Under the pieces are notes generated by a model that was given only the letters and a program-made list of their open reading frames with translations, was not told the origin of the DNA and made no database searches. From CAIYZT01 sp031385445 (GTDB lineage: Bacteria; Pseudomonadota; Alphaproteobacteria; Rhodobacterales; Rhodobacteraceae), in contig JANNBM010000020.1 of assembly GCA_031385445.1 (NCBI GenBank), positions 1 through 64,000 on the forward strand: 64,000 bases of DNA, written 5' to 3'. A program made the position numbers and the translations under genes. Below, one piece after another: positions 44,456-53,781 of this stretch. Each line of letters starts with the position of its first letter. Position 1 is the first letter of the stretch.

Positions 44456-44943
44456 AAAAACATGATCCCATGCGCGATGCCTGCCGCGACGATGCAGGAA
44501 ATCCCGGCGAAAAGCCCCGCCCAAAGGTCATCATACAAAACCCCCGCCGCATCGCCGCTCCGATCCGCGCGCCCGACCAGCCAAGGCTTCCAGATGTCAA
44601 ACAACCGGAACAGCACGAAGGCCGCGAGCGGGGCAGGGTAGGGCAGCCAACCCTCCCATCCGCGCCCCCAGAACGCGGCGGCGGGGAACAGAAGCGCCAG
44701 CCATTGCCCCGCCACTTCGTCAATCACGATCTCGCCCGGATCTGCGCCGGGGAGGTCTTTCAATTCGCGGTGAATGGCCCAAAATGCCACCACCGTAACG
44801 ATGCAAAAACAAAGACATAGCACCAGAAATCCAAGATAGCGGTCAATCGCCCAGCCCAGCAGAACCGCCGCCAGAGAGCCCCATGTGCCCGGCGCCGGGC
44901 GCAGCAGGCCCACACCGAAAAAGGTGGTCAGGATCCGGCTCAT
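44452..44943 (-). CDS. pgpA: Phosphatidylglycerophosphatase A
   Basis: 163 residues. PAPGTWGSLAAV near the N-terminus, the metal-binding IVIDEVAGQW and the FRLFDIWKPW motif, with about three to four TM helices. Dephosphorylates PGP to phosphatidylglycerol. The start at 44943 overlaps the ispDF stop by 4 bases; the frame runs on upstream only as a shadow of ispDF. Confidence 0.95.
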   Translation of the reverse strand: MSRILTTFFGVGLLRPAPGTWGSLAAVLLGWAIDRYLGFLVLCLCFCIVTVVAFWAIHRELKDLPGADPGEIVIDEVAGQWLALLFPAAAFWGRGWEGWLPYPAPLAAFVLFRLFDIWKPWLVGRADRSGDAAGVLYDDLWAGLFAGISCIVAAGIAHGIMFL

Positions 44944-46064
44944 CGCTTGACCAGCGTTGCGGTCGCAAGCGCAGCAATCCCCTCTTCGCGCCCGGTAAAT
45001 CCCAAGCGTTCCGATGTGGTGGCCTTGACCGAAATGCGGGTCATTTCCACCCCCATGATCGCCGACAAAGCCGCCCGCATCGCGCCCGCATGCGGGCCGA
45101 TCTTCGGCCGCTCGCACACCAACGTCACATCGCAATTGGCAATTGCAAAGCCCCGCTCGGCCGCGCGGTCCACCGCGTGACGCAGGAAAATATGGCTCGC
45201 CGCGCCCTTCCATTGCGGATCGGACGGGGGAAAATGCTGGCCGATATCGCCCTCGGCAAGCGCGCCATAGATCGCGTCGGTCAGCGCGTGCATGCCAACA
45301 TCAGCGTCCGAATGGCCCAAAAGCCCCTTGTCATGCGGCACCGAAACCCCGCACAGCCAAACCTGATCGCCGCCGGTAAACGCGTGCACATCATAGCCGT
45401 TGCCAAGCCGAACATCCATTTCCTGCCCCTTTATCATCGCCTCTGCCCGCGCAAAATCGCCCGGAAAAGTCAGCTTGATATTGCGCTCGTCGCCCTCGAC
45501 AATCGCCACCTCAAGCCCGGCAAACCGCGCGACCTCCACATCATCCGCAGCCCCGCCCGGATGGGCCCTGTGCGCGTTCAATATCGCTGGAAAATGAAAC
45601 CCTTGCGGGGTTTGCGCGCGGTAAAGCCCGCTGCGGTCTTTGGTCCCGCTGACCGCACCTTCCACGCCCGTCCAAAGCGCATCCGTCACGCTGAGAGCGG
45701 GGGCCGCGCCCGGCGCGCGCAACAGCGCCCGCATGACGCGCGCGATCATGTCAGCGGGCACAAAAGGCCGCGCGCCGTCATGGATCAAAACCGCCTCCAC
45801 ACCGCTTTCCGCCAAAACCTCCAGCGCATTGCGCACCGATTGGTCCCGTGTCGCGCCGCCTTCGATAATCTCCACCGCCGCGCCCAAGCCTTCGGCCCGC
45901 GCGCGGTCATTGGGATGGATCACCAAAAGCCGCCGATACCCCTCGAACGCGCAAAGCGTATGCGCCAGCACCGGCTTGCCCGCCAAGACTTGCCACTGCT
46001 TGGGCAGATCGCCGCCCGCCCGGGTTCCGCGACCTGCCGCGACGATGATCACTGCTGTTTCCAT
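44940..46064 (-). CDS. ispDF: Bifunctional IspD/IspF (MEP pathway)
   Basis: 374 residues. IspD half at about 1-215: AGRGTRAGGDLPKQW at 10-24 binds CTP. IspF half from about 218: GNGYDVHAF and GHSDADVGMHALTDAI with the zinc ligands, ending LGFTGREEGIAALA. Two steps of isoprenoid precursor synthesis in one chain, a form found in alpha- and epsilonproteobacteria. ATG 46064 is used; a GTG two codons upstream is possible. Confidence 0.96.
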   Translation of the reverse strand: METAVIIVAAGRGTRAGGDLPKQWQVLAGKPVLAHTLCAFEGYRRLLVIHPNDRARAEGLGAAVEIIEGGATRDQSVRNALEVLAESGVEAVLIHDGARPFVPADMIARVMRALLRAPGAAPALSVTDALWTGVEGAVSGTKDRSGLYRAQTPQGFHFPAILNAHRAHPGGAADDVEVARFAGLEVAIVEGDERNIKLTFPGDFARAEAMIKGQEMDVRLGNGYDVHAFTGGDQVWLCGVSVPHDKGLLGHSDADVGMHALTDAIYGALAEGDIGQHFPPSDPQWKGAASHIFLRHAVDRAAERGFAIANCDVTLVCERPKIGPHAGAMRAALSAIMGVEMTRISVKATTSERLGFTGREEGIAALATATLVKR

Positions 46065-46265
46065 ACCCACGGCATATCGCCCCCGGCGCCCAAGGAAAAC
46101 ACTCTTCGTGGCCCGCGCGGCAGCATACCGCCGGGTTCTTCACCGAATCATTGCCAATATGCACAAATTTTGTGCAAAGCCTGATTTTCAGGCAACCACA
46201 TCCGCCCCTGCCTTGTCCCGCCGCCGTCGATCTGCAACCTCTGTGATCAATTGAGGACCCCCTTC

Positions 46266-47243
46266 ATGCGACTTGCCGCTTTGGACTTTGCCCCACCGGT
46301 CTTTTTGGCCCCGATGGCCGGAATAACCGATTTGCCGTTTCGCCGCATCGTGGCGCGCTTTGGTGCGGGGTTGGTCGTGTCTGAAATGGTTGCCTCCGAA
46401 GATATGATGCGCGATCAGCCGCTTGCCAAATCCCGCGCCGAACTTGGGCTGGACGAGGGCGCAACCGCGGTGCAGCTGGCCGGGCGTGATCCCTATTGGA
46501 TGGCCGAGGCCGCGAAATATCTGCAAGGGCAGGGCGCGCGGGTGATTGATATCAACATGGGCTGCCCGGCAAAGCGGGTCACTGCGGCGGGCGGAAATGG
46601 GGCTTGCGGGTCGGCTTTGATGAAAGAACCCGCGCTGGCGCTGCGCCTGATTGAGGCGGTGGTTGGCGCAGTCGGGGTGCCGGTCACGCTGAAAACCCGG
46701 CTGGGTTGGGACGATGACAGCCTGAACGCGCCCGAAATCGCGCGCGCAGCCGAAGGCGCGGGGATCGCCCTGATCACTATTCACGGCCGCACCCGTTGTC
46801 AGTTCTATAAAGGCCGCGCCAATTGGGGGGCCATCCGTGCGGTCAAAGACGCCGTGCGCATCCCGGTCATTGCCAACGGTGATATCGTGAACGCCGATAC
46901 CGCCCGCGCGGCGCTTTCACAAAGCGGCGCTGACGGCGTGATGGTTGGGCGCGGCGCGCAAGGGGCGCCTTGGCGGCTGGCCGAAATTGCCAATGACATT
47001 TACGCCGCACCCGCCCCGGTGATCCCGGAAGGCGCCGCCTTGGCCGATCTAGTGATCGGGCATTACGAGGCGGCCCTGTCGTTTTACGGCGCGGCCCTTG
47101 GCACGCGCGTCGTGCGCAAACACCTGGGTTGGTATCTTGACGTCAGCGCGCCAGAGGCGGACCGCGATGCCATCCTGACCGAAACCGATCCCGGCGCGGT
47201 GATCGGCCTTTTGGAAACCGCGTTTCTGGACGCGGCACCATGA
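46266..47243 (+). CDS. dusB: tRNA-dihydrouridine synthase DusB (NifR3)
   Basis: 325 residues. FMN barrel with LAPMAGITDLPFRRI at about 14-28, NMGCPAKRVTAAGGNG with the catalytic Cys near 97, and HGRTRCQFYKG. Reduces specific uridines in tRNA. In Rhodobacter capsulatus the same gene (nifR3) leads the ntrBC operon, and here it overlaps ntrB by 4 bases. ATG 46266 has GAGG upstream; TTG 46251 is an alternative. Confidence 0.95.
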   Translation: MRLAALDFAPPVFLAPMAGITDLPFRRIVARFGAGLVVSEMVASEDMMRDQPLAKSRAELGLDEGATAVQLAGRDPYWMAEAAKYLQGQGARVIDINMGCPAKRVTAAGGNGACGSALMKEPALALRLIEAVVGAVGVPVTLKTRLGWDDDSLNAPEIARAAEGAGIALITIHGRTRCQFYKGRANWGAIRAVKDAVRIPVIANGDIVNADTARAALSQSGADGVMVGRGAQGAPWRLAEIANDIYAAPAPVIPEGAALADLVIGHYEAALSFYGAALGTRVVRKHLGWYLDVSAPEADRDAILTETDPGAVIGLLETAFLDAAP

Positions 47244-48325
47244 GAGAGATCGGCGCCACCGCCTTGTGGGCATCGTTGCCGATCCCGGCTTTGGTGGTCG
47301 GGCAAAGCGGCGCGATCGAAGCGGTCAATACCGCCGCCGAAACCTTTTTGAACCTGTCCTCGCGCAGTCTGATCGGCAAGGATTTCCTTGACCGCATTTC
47401 TATCAATGCCCCGGTCGCGGACGCGATGGCGCGCGTGCGGCGCGATCTGTCGCCGGTTTTCATCACCGAAGCCGACCTGACCACTGGCGAAAAGCCCCCC
47501 GTGCAATGCGCCATCACGCTGTCATGGCTGCAAGACGAGCCGGGCGCCATCCTGATCCTGATCTCGCCGCGCGAGCTTGCCGAACGGCTTGGCCGCCGCC
47601 TTGGGGTCACCTCTAAGACGAAGTCGGCCATTGGCATGGCGGAAATGCTGGCGCACGAGATCAAGAACCCGCTCGCCGGTATTTCCGGGGCGGCCCAGCT
47701 TTTGGCGATGGGACTTGGCGCCGAGGATCTGGAGCTGACGGACCTGATTGTCGAGGAAACCCGGCGGATTGTGCAGCTTCTTGAACAGGTTGAACGCTTC
47801 GGCGATCTGCGCCCTCCCTTGCGCAAACCCGTCAATCTGCACGACGCGCTTGACCGCGCCCGCCGCTCTGCGCTGGTCGGGTTCGGCGCGCGCATGACCA
47901 TTGTTGAGGATTATGACCCCTCTTTGCCGTCGACCTTTGCCGATGACGACCAACTGATGCAGATTTTCCTGAACTTGTTGAAAAACGCATCAGAAGCGGC
48001 AGGTCCGGGCGGCGGCACCATCCGCCTGCACACCTTTTACGATTTTGCCCTGCGCAGGCGGCACAAAGACGGCACCGGCGCCGCGCTGCCACTTCAGATC
48101 GAGATTATCGACGACGGCCCCGGCATCCCGCCCGCCATCGCTGCTGATATCTTTGAACCCTTCGTGTCAGGCCGGGAAAACGGCACCGGCCTTGGGCTGG
48201 CGCTGGTGTCCAAAATTGTCGCCGCGCACGATGGCTGGATCTCGGTGGACTCGGTTCCCGGACGCACCGTTTTTCGCATTTCCCTTCCGCTCGCCCCGCG
48301 CGCGCCCACCAATCAGGAGAGCTGA
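47240..48325 (+). CDS. ntrB: Nitrogen sensor histidine kinase NtrB
   Basis: 361 residues. Short PAS domain (about 10-115), phospho-acceptor His in AHEIKNPLAG (about 138-147), N-box LLKNASEA and the ATP-lid IDDGPGIP / GTGLGLALV. Cytosolic, no TM segment. In its known relatives PII proteins control its kinase/phosphatase balance and it phosphorylates NtrC, encoded 3 bases downstream. Confidence 0.95.
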   Translation: MREIGATALWASLPIPALVVGQSGAIEAVNTAAETFLNLSSRSLIGKDFLDRISINAPVADAMARVRRDLSPVFITEADLTTGEKPPVQCAITLSWLQDEPGAILILISPRELAERLGRRLGVTSKTKSAIGMAEMLAHEIKNPLAGISGAAQLLAMGLGAEDLELTDLIVEETRRIVQLLEQVERFGDLRPPLRKPVNLHDALDRARRSALVGFGARMTIVEDYDPSLPSTFADDDQLMQIFLNLLKNASEAAGPGGGTIRLHTFYDFALRRRHKDGTGAALPLQIEIIDDGPGIPPAIAADIFEPFVSGRENGTGLGLALVSKIVAAHDGWISVDSVPGRTVFRISLPLAPRAPTNQES

Positions 48326-48328
48326 GCC

Positions 48329-49702
48329 ATGGATGGAACCGTCCTTCTCGCCGACGACGACCGCACGATCCGCACCGTGTTGACCCAAGCCCTGACCCGC
48401 GCCGGGTGCAAGGTTCATGCAACTTCTTCGATGCAAACGCTGATGCGCTGGGTCGAAGAGGGCAAGGGTGATCTGGTGATCACCGATGTGATGATGCCCG
48501 ATGGCAACGGGCTTGAAGCCTTGCCGCAGATCACCAAACTGCGCCCGGGCCTGCCAGTGATTGTCATTTCGGCACAAAACACCATCATGACGGCCATTCA
48601 GGCCGCCGAAGCCGAGGCGTTTGATTATCTGCCCAAACCCTTCGATCTGCCCGATCTGATGAAACGTTCGGCAAAAGCACTGGATATCAAACGCCGCCGC
48701 CCTTCGGTCATGACCAGCCCGGCGGAGCGCACAGCGGGCGATGATCTGCCGCTGGTTGGACGCACGCCCTCGATGCAGGCGTTGTACCGGCTGGTGGCGC
48801 GCGTGCTGAACGCCGATCTGCCGGTTCTGATCACCGGTGAAAGCGGCACCGGAAAGTCTCTGATCGCCCGCGCCCTGCACGATTTTTCTGACCGCCGCCA
48901 TCAGCCTTTCGTCACCGTTCAGGCTGCTGATCTTGCCGGCCTTGATGCTGCGCAGTCGCTGTTGTCCAAGGCGCGGGGCGGCACTTTGGTGCTGGATGAG
49001 GTGTCGGATTTCAACGACGAGGCGCAGGCCCGTCTGGTGCGCATGCTGGACGTTCTGCCCGACAACGCCCCGCGCATCCTTGCGACCTCGCAAAGCGATC
49101 TGGGCGCGAAAACCGAAATCGGCAGCTTCCGCAAGGATCTGTTCTATCGGCTGGGCGGGGTCACGCTGCTGGTGCCGGCGCTGCGCGAGCGGCTGGAAGA
49201 TATTCCTCTGCTCGCCGACCATTTTCTGGCCCGCTATGGGCGCGATACCGGCAATCTGCGCCGTTTGACGCCGGAAGCCGCCACCTATTTGCGCGCCTAT
49301 GCCTGGCCCGGAAACGTGCGGCAGCTGGAAAGCATGCTGAAGCGTCTGGTCGTCACCTCAAGCGAGCCAGAGATTGCCAAGGCGGAAATAGAATCGGCCT
49401 TCGGGCCCGGCATCATGGACCGCATCCCCGCGCCGGGCGCGCTGGAGGGCGAGAAATTGGGCGCCTCGGTGCAGCGCCACCTGCAACGATATTTCGATTT
49501 GCACGGCGGGCAGCTGCCCCCCGCAGGGCTTTATGACCGTATTTTGCATGAAATAGAGATCCCCCTGATCGAGATTGCCTTGGACGCGACCGCAGGCAAC
49601 CAAGCAAAATGTGCTGATCTTTTGGGGATCAACCGCAATACCTTGCGTAAAAAGATCACCGACCTCGATATCCGCGTGACTCGGCGGCGCAAGCTGATGT
49701 AA
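48329..49702 (+). CDS. ntrC: Nitrogen response regulator NtrC lacking the GAFTGA loop
   Basis: 457 residues. Receiver domain with phosphorylatable Asp53 (ITDVMMP), AAA+ domain with Walker A GESGTGKS at 170-177 and Walker B TLVLDEV at about 219-225, and a Fis-type C-terminal helix-turn-helix (ADLLGINRNTLRKKI). The stretch between the Walker motifs is about 16 residues shorter than in E. coli NtrC and has no GAFTGA motif, the loop that contacts sigma-54. R. capsulatus NtrC has the same loss and activates sigma-70 RNA polymerase; the same is inferred here. Confidence 0.94.
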   Translation: MDGTVLLADDDRTIRTVLTQALTRAGCKVHATSSMQTLMRWVEEGKGDLVITDVMMPDGNGLEALPQITKLRPGLPVIVISAQNTIMTAIQAAEAEAFDYLPKPFDLPDLMKRSAKALDIKRRRPSVMTSPAERTAGDDLPLVGRTPSMQALYRLVARVLNADLPVLITGESGTGKSLIARALHDFSDRRHQPFVTVQAADLAGLDAAQSLLSKARGGTLVLDEVSDFNDEAQARLVRMLDVLPDNAPRILATSQSDLGAKTEIGSFRKDLFYRLGGVTLLVPALRERLEDIPLLADHFLARYGRDTGNLRRLTPEAATYLRAYAWPGNVRQLESMLKRLVVTSSEPEIAKAEIESAFGPGIMDRIPAPGALEGEKLGASVQRHLQRYFDLHGGQLPPAGLYDRILHEIEIPLIEIALDATAGNQAKCADLLGINRNTLRKKITDLDIRVTRRRKLM

Positions 49703-49792
49703 TCTCGCCACAGGTGCCGTGTCCAAATTAGCGCGGCCAGTTTTTCAATTTGTCCCCGACTTGGGGCAGACAGGCAAAACGGTGGTCGGCGG

Positions 49793-52042
49793 GTGAAGAG
49801 CCTTGGCAAGAACATTGGCTGGCAGCAGCGCCTGATGCGCCTGCGCCGTCAGCGCCGGTTTCAGAACGCCTTGACCTTCGGTCTGGTGCTTTTGGGCCCG
49901 ATCCTTGCGGGGCTGACCTATCTCGCGCTTGGGCCGTTCAACCTGCGCTCTGACAGCGAAAACCTGCGTCTCACTCTGCTCGCCGACCTTGTCTATGTCC
50001 TTTTGATCGCGGCCCTCGTTTTGGCCCGCGTGGCGCGGATGATTGCCGACCGGCGCAGCCAATCGGCGGGCTCCCGGCTCCATCTGCGGCTGACCGGCGT
50101 TTTCGCCATAGTGGCCTTGATCCCCACCGTGATTGTCGCGGTCTTTGCGGTTTTGACGGTCAACATCGGGCTTGAGGGCTGGTTTTCGGAGCGGGTTCTG
50201 AACGTTGTCGGCTCGTCCCTTGCCGCCGCCGAGGCTTACGAGCAAGAGCATCGCACCACCCTGACCGAAGACGCCGAAAGCCTGTCCGCCTATTTGGAAA
50301 TTGCCAAGCAATCCAAGTTTTTCCTCGCCGACAGCGACATTCGCCCGCTGTTGACCAAAGGGCAGGCGTCGGTCCAACGGGGGCTTAAGGAAGTCTATCT
50401 GATCGACGGCGTGGGCGATCTGCGCACGCGGGGCGAGCGCAGCTATCTTTTTGATTTTGAAAAACCTTCCGCCGAAAGTCTGGCCCTCGCCGCAGCGGGC
50501 GAGACGGTTTTGATCGAGGATTGGCCGAACAACGAATTTCGCGCTCTTGTGCTGCTGCCCAGTTTCCCCGACCGCTATCTTTACGTTGCCCGCAAGGTCG
50601 ATGGCTCGATCTTGAGTCTGCTTGACGAGACAAAGCAGAACGTCGCCCTGTACCAGCAGCTGGAACGTGACAGCGGCAAGGTCCTGTTCAATTTCGGCCT
50701 GCTTTACCTTGGTTTTGCGGTGATCGTGATTTTGGCGGCGATCTGGGGCGGGCTTTGGTTTGCCGAACGCCTTGCCCGCCCGGTTGGCCGCCTTGCGCTT
50801 GCGGCGCAGCGCGTTGGCGCGGGCGATCTTGATATTCAGGTTGTGGAAGAGCCGGGCGACGATGAGATTTCCATGTTAGGCCGTCTTTTCAATCAGATGA
50901 CGCGCCAACTTAAAGGACAACGTGAAGCGTTGATGGACAGCAACAATCAGTCCGAAACGCGCCGCCGCCTGTTCGATTCGGTTTTGTCTTCGGTCACGGC
51001 GGGGGTCATTGGCCTTGATGCCAAGGGCAAGATCGACTTTGCCAATCCCGCCGCCGCGCGCCTGCTTGATCTTGGCACGCATGAGGCCGAGGGGCTGACT
51101 TTGCAGGTCGCTGTGCCGGAATTTGCCCCGTTGTTCGAACGATTGCAGCGCGATGAGCTGACCAGCGCCCAAGAGGAGTTGCGGCTGATCCGGCGCGGCC
51201 GTCAGGAAAGCCTGCTGTTGCGCCTGTCTGAACGGCGGGGGGAGGGCGGGCTTGAAGGCTATGTTGTGGCCTTTGATGACGTGACCGACCTTGTTTCGGC
51301 GCAGCGTATGGCGGCTTGGGGCGATGTTGCTCGCCGCATCGCCCATGAGATCAAGAACCCGCTGACCCCGATTCAGCTTTCGGCAGAGCGGATCAAGCGC
51401 AAATACCGCTCGCAGGTCAGCGATCCTGAGGAGTTGGAACAGTACACCGACGTGATCGTGCGCCAGACCAACGATCTGCGCCGCATTGTCGATGAGTTTT
51501 CCAAGTTCGCCCGCATGCCCGAGCCGGTCCGAAAGGATGAAGATTTGGTCGCGCTGGTCAAAGGCGCGGTGCTTTTGCAGGAAAATGGCCAGCCGGATGT
51601 GCGCTTTATCAAAGATCTGCCCTCACAGCCCGTCACACTTGATATTGATGCCACGATGATCGGTCAGGCGCTGATAAACTTGATGAAGAACTCCGGCGAA
51701 TCCATTGATGCACAACGAGAAAAGCTTATCCCCGGTTACGCTGGCGAAATCAGAATTTCCATGATCGCCGACGAGTCTGACATAAAAATCACCATTGCAG
51801 ACAATGGCACCGGCCTGCCACCAGACCGCGCGCGGCTGTTCGAGCCCTATGTGACGACACGCGAGAAGGGCACCGGATTGGGGCTGCCGATCGTGAAGAA
51901 GATCATCGAAGAACATGGCGGCACGCTCGATCTGGCCGACGCCGAAGTTTTTGACGCAAACACCCATTTTGGGGCGATGGCCGTGATCCATCTGCCCCGC
52001 GCGCCCCGCCGCAAAGGCGCGCGAAAAGTTCAAGGAGAGTAA
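49793..52042 (+). CDS. ntrY: Membrane sensor histidine kinase NtrY
   Basis: 749 residues from a GTG start. Two N-terminal TM segments (about 28-47 and 63-83), a third at about 100-122, a periplasmic domain and a fourth TM at about 298-320, then HAMP (about 320-375), PAS (about 395-500) and kinase core with AHEIKNPLTPIQLSAERI and GTGLGLPIVKK. Partner of NtrX, encoded 2 bases downstream. It senses nitrogen, redox or envelope state in relatives; the signal here is unknown. Confidence 0.94.
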   Translation: MKSLGKNIGWQQRLMRLRRQRRFQNALTFGLVLLGPILAGLTYLALGPFNLRSDSENLRLTLLADLVYVLLIAALVLARVARMIADRRSQSAGSRLHLRLTGVFAIVALIPTVIVAVFAVLTVNIGLEGWFSERVLNVVGSSLAAAEAYEQEHRTTLTEDAESLSAYLEIAKQSKFFLADSDIRPLLTKGQASVQRGLKEVYLIDGVGDLRTRGERSYLFDFEKPSAESLALAAAGETVLIEDWPNNEFRALVLLPSFPDRYLYVARKVDGSILSLLDETKQNVALYQQLERDSGKVLFNFGLLYLGFAVIVILAAIWGGLWFAERLARPVGRLALAAQRVGAGDLDIQVVEEPGDDEISMLGRLFNQMTRQLKGQREALMDSNNQSETRRRLFDSVLSSVTAGVIGLDAKGKIDFANPAAARLLDLGTHEAEGLTLQVAVPEFAPLFERLQRDELTSAQEELRLIRRGRQESLLLRLSERRGEGGLEGYVVAFDDVTDLVSAQRMAAWGDVARRIAHEIKNPLTPIQLSAERIKRKYRSQVSDPEELEQYTDVIVRQTNDLRRIVDEFSKFARMPEPVRKDEDLVALVKGAVLLQENGQPDVRFIKDLPSQPVTLDIDATMIGQALINLMKNSGESIDAQREKLIPGYAGEIRISMIADESDIKITIADNGTGLPPDRARLFEPYVTTREKGTGLGLPIVKKIIEEHGGTLDLADAEVFDANTHFGAMAVIHLPRAPRRKGARKVQGE

Positions 52043-52044
52043 AG

Positions 52045-53439
52045 ATGTCGAGTATTTTGATTGTAGACGACGAAAAGGACATCCGCGAGCTGATCGGGGA
52101 TATCCTGCGCGATGAAGGGTTTACCGTGCGACTTGCGGGAAATTCCGACGATTGCATGGCCGAGATCAACGCCGCCCCGCCGGCACTGATGATCCTTGAT
52201 ATCTGGCTTAAAGACAGCCGGATGGATGGGATCGACATCCTCAAATCGGTCAAGCGCGACAATCCCGACGTGCCGGTTGTGATCATCTCGGGTCATGGCA
52301 ACATTGAAATCGCGGTCGCGGCCATCAAACAGGGCGCTTATGATTTCATCGAAAAGCCCTTCAACATCGACCAGCTGATGGTGGTCGTGACGCGGGCGAT
52401 GGAAACCAGCCGTCTGCGCCGCGAAAACTCCGATCTGCGCCGCCGTGATACCTCGTCTTCCGAAATGCTGGGCACGTCGCCGGCGTTCAAGGCGCTGAAG
52501 GCGCAGTTGGAAAAGGTCACGAAATCCAATGGCCGCGTCATGCTGACCGGTCCGGCAGGGTCCGGCAAGGAAATGGCCGCGCGCTATATTCATGCCCATT
52601 CAAACCGTGCCAGCGGCCCCTTTGTCAGCGTTTCGGCCGCCACGATCGAACCTGAGCGCCTTGAAGAGGTGCTTTTTGGCCGGGAAACCCATGAGCGCGG
52701 AGTTGAAAAGGGCCTGCTCGAACAGGCCCATTCCGGCATCGTCTATCTTGACGAGGTCGCGGATATGCCGCTTGGCAGCCAATCCAAGATCCTGCGCGTG
52801 CTGACCGAACAGCAATTCACCCGCCTTGGCGGCACCGACAAGGTACGCGTCGATCTGCGTGTCATCTCGTCCACCACACATGATCTTCGGCACGAAATCG
52901 GCAAGGGCGCCTTCCGCCAGGAGCTTTACGACCGCCTCAATGTCGTGCCCATTCAGGTTCCCTCGCTGGAAGAGCGCCGGGAAGATGTGCCCGACCTTGC
53001 CCGCCACTTCATCGACATGTTTCACCGATCCCAAGGGCTGCCGAACCGCACCATGTCAACAGAAGCCGAGGCGATGCTGCAAACCATGCAATGGCCCGGA
53101 AACATTCGCCAATTGCGAAACGTGATCGAGCGGATATTGATCCTTGGAGAGGCGGGCGGCGCAATAGAAGGGCGCGAATTGCCGGGGCAGGAGGCCCCTG
53201 AACAGTCGGGCGGGCGGATGATCCTTGGCGGCGTCGTCGCCACCTTGCCGCTGCGCGAGGCGCGTGAGGTGTTCGAACGCGAATATCTTTTGACCCAGAT
53301 CAACCGCTTTTCGGGCAATATCAGCCGCACTGCAGGCTTTGTCGGGATGGAGCGCAGCGCCCTGCACCGCAAGCTGAAATCGCTCGGCGTCGTCTCATCC
53401 GGCAAGGGCGGGCATAGCGACGAGGCCGAAGACGACTGA
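52045..53439 (+). CDS. ntrX: Response regulator NtrX with altered sigma-54 loop
   Basis: 464 residues. Receiver with Asp52 (MILDIWLKD), AAA+ domain with Walker A GPAGSGKE at 169-176 and Walker B IVYLDEV at about 232-238, C-terminal Fis-type helix-turn-helix (RTAGFVGMERSALHRKL). At the place of GAFTGA (about 213-223) it reads RETHERGVEKG, so the sigma-54 contact is missing. It may act as repressor or sigma-70 activator. Confidence 0.94.
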   Translation: MSSILIVDDEKDIRELIGDILRDEGFTVRLAGNSDDCMAEINAAPPALMILDIWLKDSRMDGIDILKSVKRDNPDVPVVIISGHGNIEIAVAAIKQGAYDFIEKPFNIDQLMVVVTRAMETSRLRRENSDLRRRDTSSSEMLGTSPAFKALKAQLEKVTKSNGRVMLTGPAGSGKEMAARYIHAHSNRASGPFVSVSAATIEPERLEEVLFGRETHERGVEKGLLEQAHSGIVYLDEVADMPLGSQSKILRVLTEQQFTRLGGTDKVRVDLRVISSTTHDLRHEIGKGAFRQELYDRLNVVPIQVPSLEERREDVPDLARHFIDMFHRSQGLPNRTMSTEAEAMLQTMQWPGNIRQLRNVIERILILGEAGGAIEGRELPGQEAPEQSGGRMILGGVVATLPLREAREVFEREYLLTQINRFSGNISRTAGFVGMERSALHRKLKSLGVVSSGKGGHSDEAEDD

Positions 53440-53457
53440 AAAGCGCGTTTTTGGGCT

Positions 53458-53475
53458 GGAAACCGGGCGGTTTCC
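53458..53475 (+). other. Stem-loop between ntrX and hfq
   Basis: Perfect 7-bp stem GGAAACC / GGTTTCC with a GGGC loop, 19 bases after the ntrX stop. No U-tract follows, so terminator function is doubtful; it could reduce read-through into hfq. Confidence 0.35.
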
Positions 53476-53547
53476 CTTCCATAGTTGCGCCAAGACCCCG
53501 TTTGCCAAACGAGGGTTCATGACCTCAGGAAAGAAAAGGCACTCGAA

Positions 53548-53781
53548 ATGGCCGCCGACAAACAAAATTTGCAAGACGCCTTTCTAAATCACGTTCGCAA
53601 AGCAAAAATTCCTGTCACGATTTTTTTGATCAACGGGGTAAAACTTCAAGGCGTGATCACCTGGTTTGACAACTTCTGCGTTTTGCTGCGCCGCGATGGT
53701 CAATCGCAACTGGTCTACAAACACGCAATTTCCACGATCATGCCGGGCGGGCCGGTCAATCTTTACGAAGGTGAAGAATAA
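53548..53781 (+). CDS. hfq: RNA chaperone Hfq
   Basis: 77 residues. Sm1 block NLQDAFLNHVRKAKIPVTIF and the Sm2 YKHAIST signature are intact, so the hexamer's proximal U-binding pocket is kept; the C-terminal tail is very short, as usual in alphaproteobacteria. Start chosen at the ATG before AADKQNLQ. hflX follows directly. Confidence 0.97.
   Translation: MAADKQNLQDAFLNHVRKAKIPVTIFLINGVKLQGVITWFDNFCVLLRRDGQSQLVYKHAISTIMPGGPVNLYEGEE

Noticed and set aside
44883..46184. 433-codon plus-strand frame opposite ispDF
   Set aside because: Antisense shadow of a clear bifunctional enzyme; no domain features.
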